The notes under the pieces: generated by a model
Databases searched by the model: none
Told to the model about the DNA's origin: nothing
Seen by the model: the letters and a program-made list of their open reading frames with translations, nothing else
Shown here: positions 61,370 to 64,000 of the stretch, piece by piece
Numbering within the stretch: position 1 is the first letter of the stretch
Layout of the letters: every line of letters begins with the position of its first letter
Position numbers and translations under genes: made by a program
Origin: Okapia johnstoni
Taxonomy: Eukaryota > Chordata > Mammalia > Artiodactyla > Giraffidae
Length of the DNA: 64,000 bases
Direction of reading: 5' to 3'
NCBI GenBank assembly: GCA_024291935.2
Contig: CM044305.1
Coordinates: forward strand, 91,504,397-91,568,396

Positions 61370-61860
61370 CAAATTGTTTAAACAGCTTAATCACAGCAGC
61401 ATTGTTCACAATAGCCAAAAGTTGGAAACAATAAGAATGTCCAAGAACAGATGAATGGATAAGCAAAACATGGCATATACATGAAATGGAATATAATTTA
61501 ACCTTGAAATGAAAATCTGATACTGTCAACATGGAACCTTAAATACATTATGCTGAATGAAATAAGCCAGACACAGAAGGACAAATATTATGACTCCACT
61601 TATAAGAAATATCTAGAGTGTTCAAATTCATGAAGACAGAAAAAGAAGAAAAATTAGCAGGAGCTCAGAGGAGGGGAAAATGTGAGTGATTAACAGATAC
61701 AGAATTTCTATTTAGGAGGCTAAAAAAAAGTTCTGGAAATGGATAGAGGTGATGAATTTGCAACGTTGTGAATATAGTTAAGGCCACTGGATTACACACT
61801 TAAAATGATTAAAATGGTAAATTTTATGCTATGTATGTTATTTGAATTCCTGGAAAAAAT
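61370..61860 (+). repeat. Old L1 3' region, sense
   Basis: 'gttcacaatagccaaaagtt', 'atgctgaatgaaataagcc', and the 3' end near 61850. Confidence 0.75.
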
Positions 61861-61954
61861 TTCCAACATGTGGAGTGGAGACTTACCCACATATCCATCA
61901 AACAATTCTCGGACATCAGCAGGTGAATTGTTCTGGTAAATTGTCCTATGCCGT

Positions 61955-62223
61955 GCCATGCCATGCTCAGTCGCTTCAGTCATGTCTGACTCTTTGCTAC
62001 CCCATGGACTGCAGCCTGGTAGGCTCTTCTGTCCATGGAATTTTCCAGACAAGAATAGTGGAGTGGGTTGCCATTTCCTCCTCCAGGGAAAAATTTCTTT
62101 TTCCAGGCAAGAATACTAGAGTGTGTTGCCATTTCCTACTTCCCGACCCAGGGATTGAACTCTGGTCTCCTATATCTCCTGAATTGCAGGAGGATTCTTT
62201 ACTACTTAGCCACCTGGGAAACC
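61955..62223 (-). mobile_element. Bov-tA SINE with internal duplication
   Basis: Longer than usual (about 270 bp) because the segment 'ttccaggcaagaatactgga...gccatttcc' appears twice (about 62040-62085 and 62100-62142). Confidence 0.85.
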
Positions 62224-62584
62224 TCCAAGTTATCCTATAATTCAACTTGATTTCGATGCTATCTACCCTGAGATAGCATGAGATTCCACAGGTTAAGGGT
62301 TAAGTTCTACAAGACTGTCCCCCAGCTCACACCCCCAGCCCCACTTCAAGTTATCACCTGCACTTCTGACAGAGCAGTTATAGATCAGAGGTTCCTACAA
62401 CTCTCCTGATTAATTTGCTAGAGCAGCTCATGAACTCAGAAACATTTTCCTTGCTAGATCTCCAGTGTATTATAAAAGGATAGACCTCAGGAACAGCAGA
62501 TGGAAGAGATGCAGAGGGCAAGGTATAGGGTAAGGGCACGGAGTGTCCATGCTCTGTCTCAGACCTACACAGGTTCACCAAATT

Positions 62585-62790
62585 ATGCTTAGTCACTCAG
62601 TCATGTCTAACTCTTTGTGACCCCATAGACTGTAGCCTCCAGGCTCCTCTGTCCATGGGGTTCTTCAGGCAAGAATACTGAAGTGGATTACCATGCCCTC
62701 TTCCAGGGGATCTTCCCAATCCAGGAATCAAACCCAGGTTTCCCGCATTGCAGGCGGATTCTTTACCGTCTGTGCCACCAGGGAAGCCCA
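62585..62790 (-). mobile_element. Bov-tA SINE
   Basis: Full-length minus copy, head at 62790 (GGGCTTCCCTGGTGGCACAG). Confidence 0.92.
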
Positions 62791-62794
62791 TGAA

Positions 62795-62912
62795 TATTGG
62801 AGCCCATGAATACCTTATCCCTTCCCCAGGGAATTTTCCCAACCCAGGAATTGAACCGGGATCTCCTGCATTGCAGGCAGATTCTTTACCAGCTGAGTTA
62901 CCAGGAAAGCCC
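62795..62912 (-). mobile_element. Bov-tA SINE, truncated
   Basis: Head half only (GGGCTTTCCTGGTAACTCAG at 62912); the BovB tail is missing. Confidence 0.85.
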
Positions 62913-63288
62913 ATTATAAAAGGATAGACTTCAGGAACAGCAGATAGAAGAGATGCAGAGGACAAGGTATGGTGTGAAGGCATGGAGCATCCATGCTCTG
63001 TCCCAACCCTCCACAGGTTCACCAACCTGGAAGCTCCCTGAATCCCATCCTTTTGGATTTTTATGACAGTTTCATTATGTATACATGACTGATTAAATCA
63101 TTAAATCATTAGCTGTTGCTGACTTATTCAACCTCCAGCCCCTCTCCCCTCCCCAGAAATCAAGAAGTGGAACTGAAAATTCCAACCCTCTAATCCCAGT
63201 TGGTTACCCTGACAACCCATCCCTATCCTTAGATGAGTTCCAAATTCACTCATTAACACACAAAAGACACTTATATGGCTCTTATCAC

Positions 63289-64000
63289 TTCAGTTCAGTT
63301 GCTCATTCATGTCCGATTCTTTGTGACTCCAGGGACTGCAGCACGCCAGGCTTCCCTGTCTTCACCAACTCCCAGAGCTTGCCCAAACTCATGTCCATCG
63401 AGTCGGTGATGCCATCCAACCATCTCATCCTCTGTTGTCCCCTTCTCCTCCTGCCTTCAATTTTTCCCAGCATCAGGGTCTTTTCTAATGAGTCAGTTCT
63501 TTGCATCACCTGGCCAAAGCACTGGAGCTTCAGTTTTAGCATCAGTGCTTCCAATGAATATTCAGGACTGATTTCCTTTAGGACTGACTGGTTTGATCTC
63601 CTTGCAATCCAACGGACTCTCAAGAGCCTTCTCCAACACCACAGTTCAAAAGCATCAGTTCTTCGATGTTCAGCTTTCTTTATGGTCCACCTCTCACATC
63701 CGTATGTGGCTACTGGAAAAGCCATAGCTTTGACTAGATGGACCTTTGTCAGCAAAGTAATGTATCTGCTTTTTAATATGCTGTCTAGGTTGGTCATAGC
63801 TTTCCTTCCAAGGAGCAAGTGTCTTTTAATTTCATGGCTGCAGTCACTATCAGCAGTGATTTTTGGAGCCCAAGAAAATAAAGTTTGTCACTGTTTCCAT
63901 TGTTTCCCCTCTATATGACATGAAGTGATGGGACCAGATGTCATGATCTTAGTTTTCTGAATGTTGAGTTTTAAGCCAGCTCTTTCACTCTCTCACTTTC
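63289..64000 (-). repeat. BovB LINE 3' part, continuing past the window
   Basis: The minus strand encodes BovB reverse transcriptase C-terminal sequence with an open frame of 171 codons (63303-63818). It continues upstream beyond 64000. The least decayed BovB copy in the window. Confidence 0.92.

Larger units (their letters stand above)
62225..63260 (+). repeat. Old LTR-like repeat with direct duplication and nested SINEs
   Basis: LTR-like text runs through 62225-62580 and 62913-63260, with a direct repeat of about 112 bp (62468-62580 and 62913-63024). Two Bov-tA pieces lie between the copies. The left part relates to 51831-52070. Confidence 0.55.

Noticed and set aside
63379..63918. 179-codon + strand frame
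   Set aside because: Antisense shadow of the BovB reverse transcriptase coded on the minus strand.

Overview
This window is nuclear DNA of a ruminant, most likely cattle or a close relative (Bos/Bison/Bubalus). The evidence is the repeat content: BovB LINE fragments, Bov-tA and BOV-A2 SINEs carrying the BovB-derived tail, CHR-type tRNA SINEs, bovine L1 3' ends and a bovine ERVK-type solo LTR. Family names come from recognition by eye, not from a search. The one protein-coding gene I can support is CCDC160 on the + strand. In human it lies on Xq26 between GPC3 and PHF6, so the window is probably X-chromosomal; that placement is inference.

Layout. 1-15.7 kb is intergenic DNA made of old L1 (mostly antisense), BovB, CHR and Bov SINEs, a HAL1-like stretch and a MaLR-type LTR. 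At 15.93-16.85 kb there is a GC-rich, CpG-dense island, the CCDC160 promoter, with GC boxes and a perfect X-box (RFX-type) motif. CCDC160 then runs as exon 1 (to 16520), a 58-nt exon 2 (17627-17684) and a last exon from 23389 that holds the whole conventional 323-codon reading frame (23413-24384). The introns are repeat-poor. 24.4-30.4 kb is mostly unique DNA with ancient MIR pieces and microsatellites. 30.4-35.8 kb is a decayed class III (ERVL-like) endogenous retrovirus on the minus strand, broken by later SINEs. 36-56 kb is a mosaic of L1, CHR, Bov-tA/BOV-A2 and BovB, plus an ERVK-type LTR at 52.8-53.4 kb. 56.5-58.5 kb is a young 5'-truncated bovine L1 with a target-site duplication. 58.5-61.4 kb is repeat-poor. 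61.4-64 kb holds L1, Bov-tA, an old LTR with an internal 112-bp duplication, and a BovB fragment that leaves the window.

Gene-level observation. The reading frame of CCDC160 does not have to start at the conventional ATG. An ATG in strong context in exon 1 (16375) stays open across both predicted splice junctions and enters exon 3 in frame, giving a possible 76-residue basic N-terminal extension. I found no new multi-gene system, CRISPR array, tRNA or rRNA gene. The most interesting signals are this extension, the X-box promoter and several datable transposon nestings.
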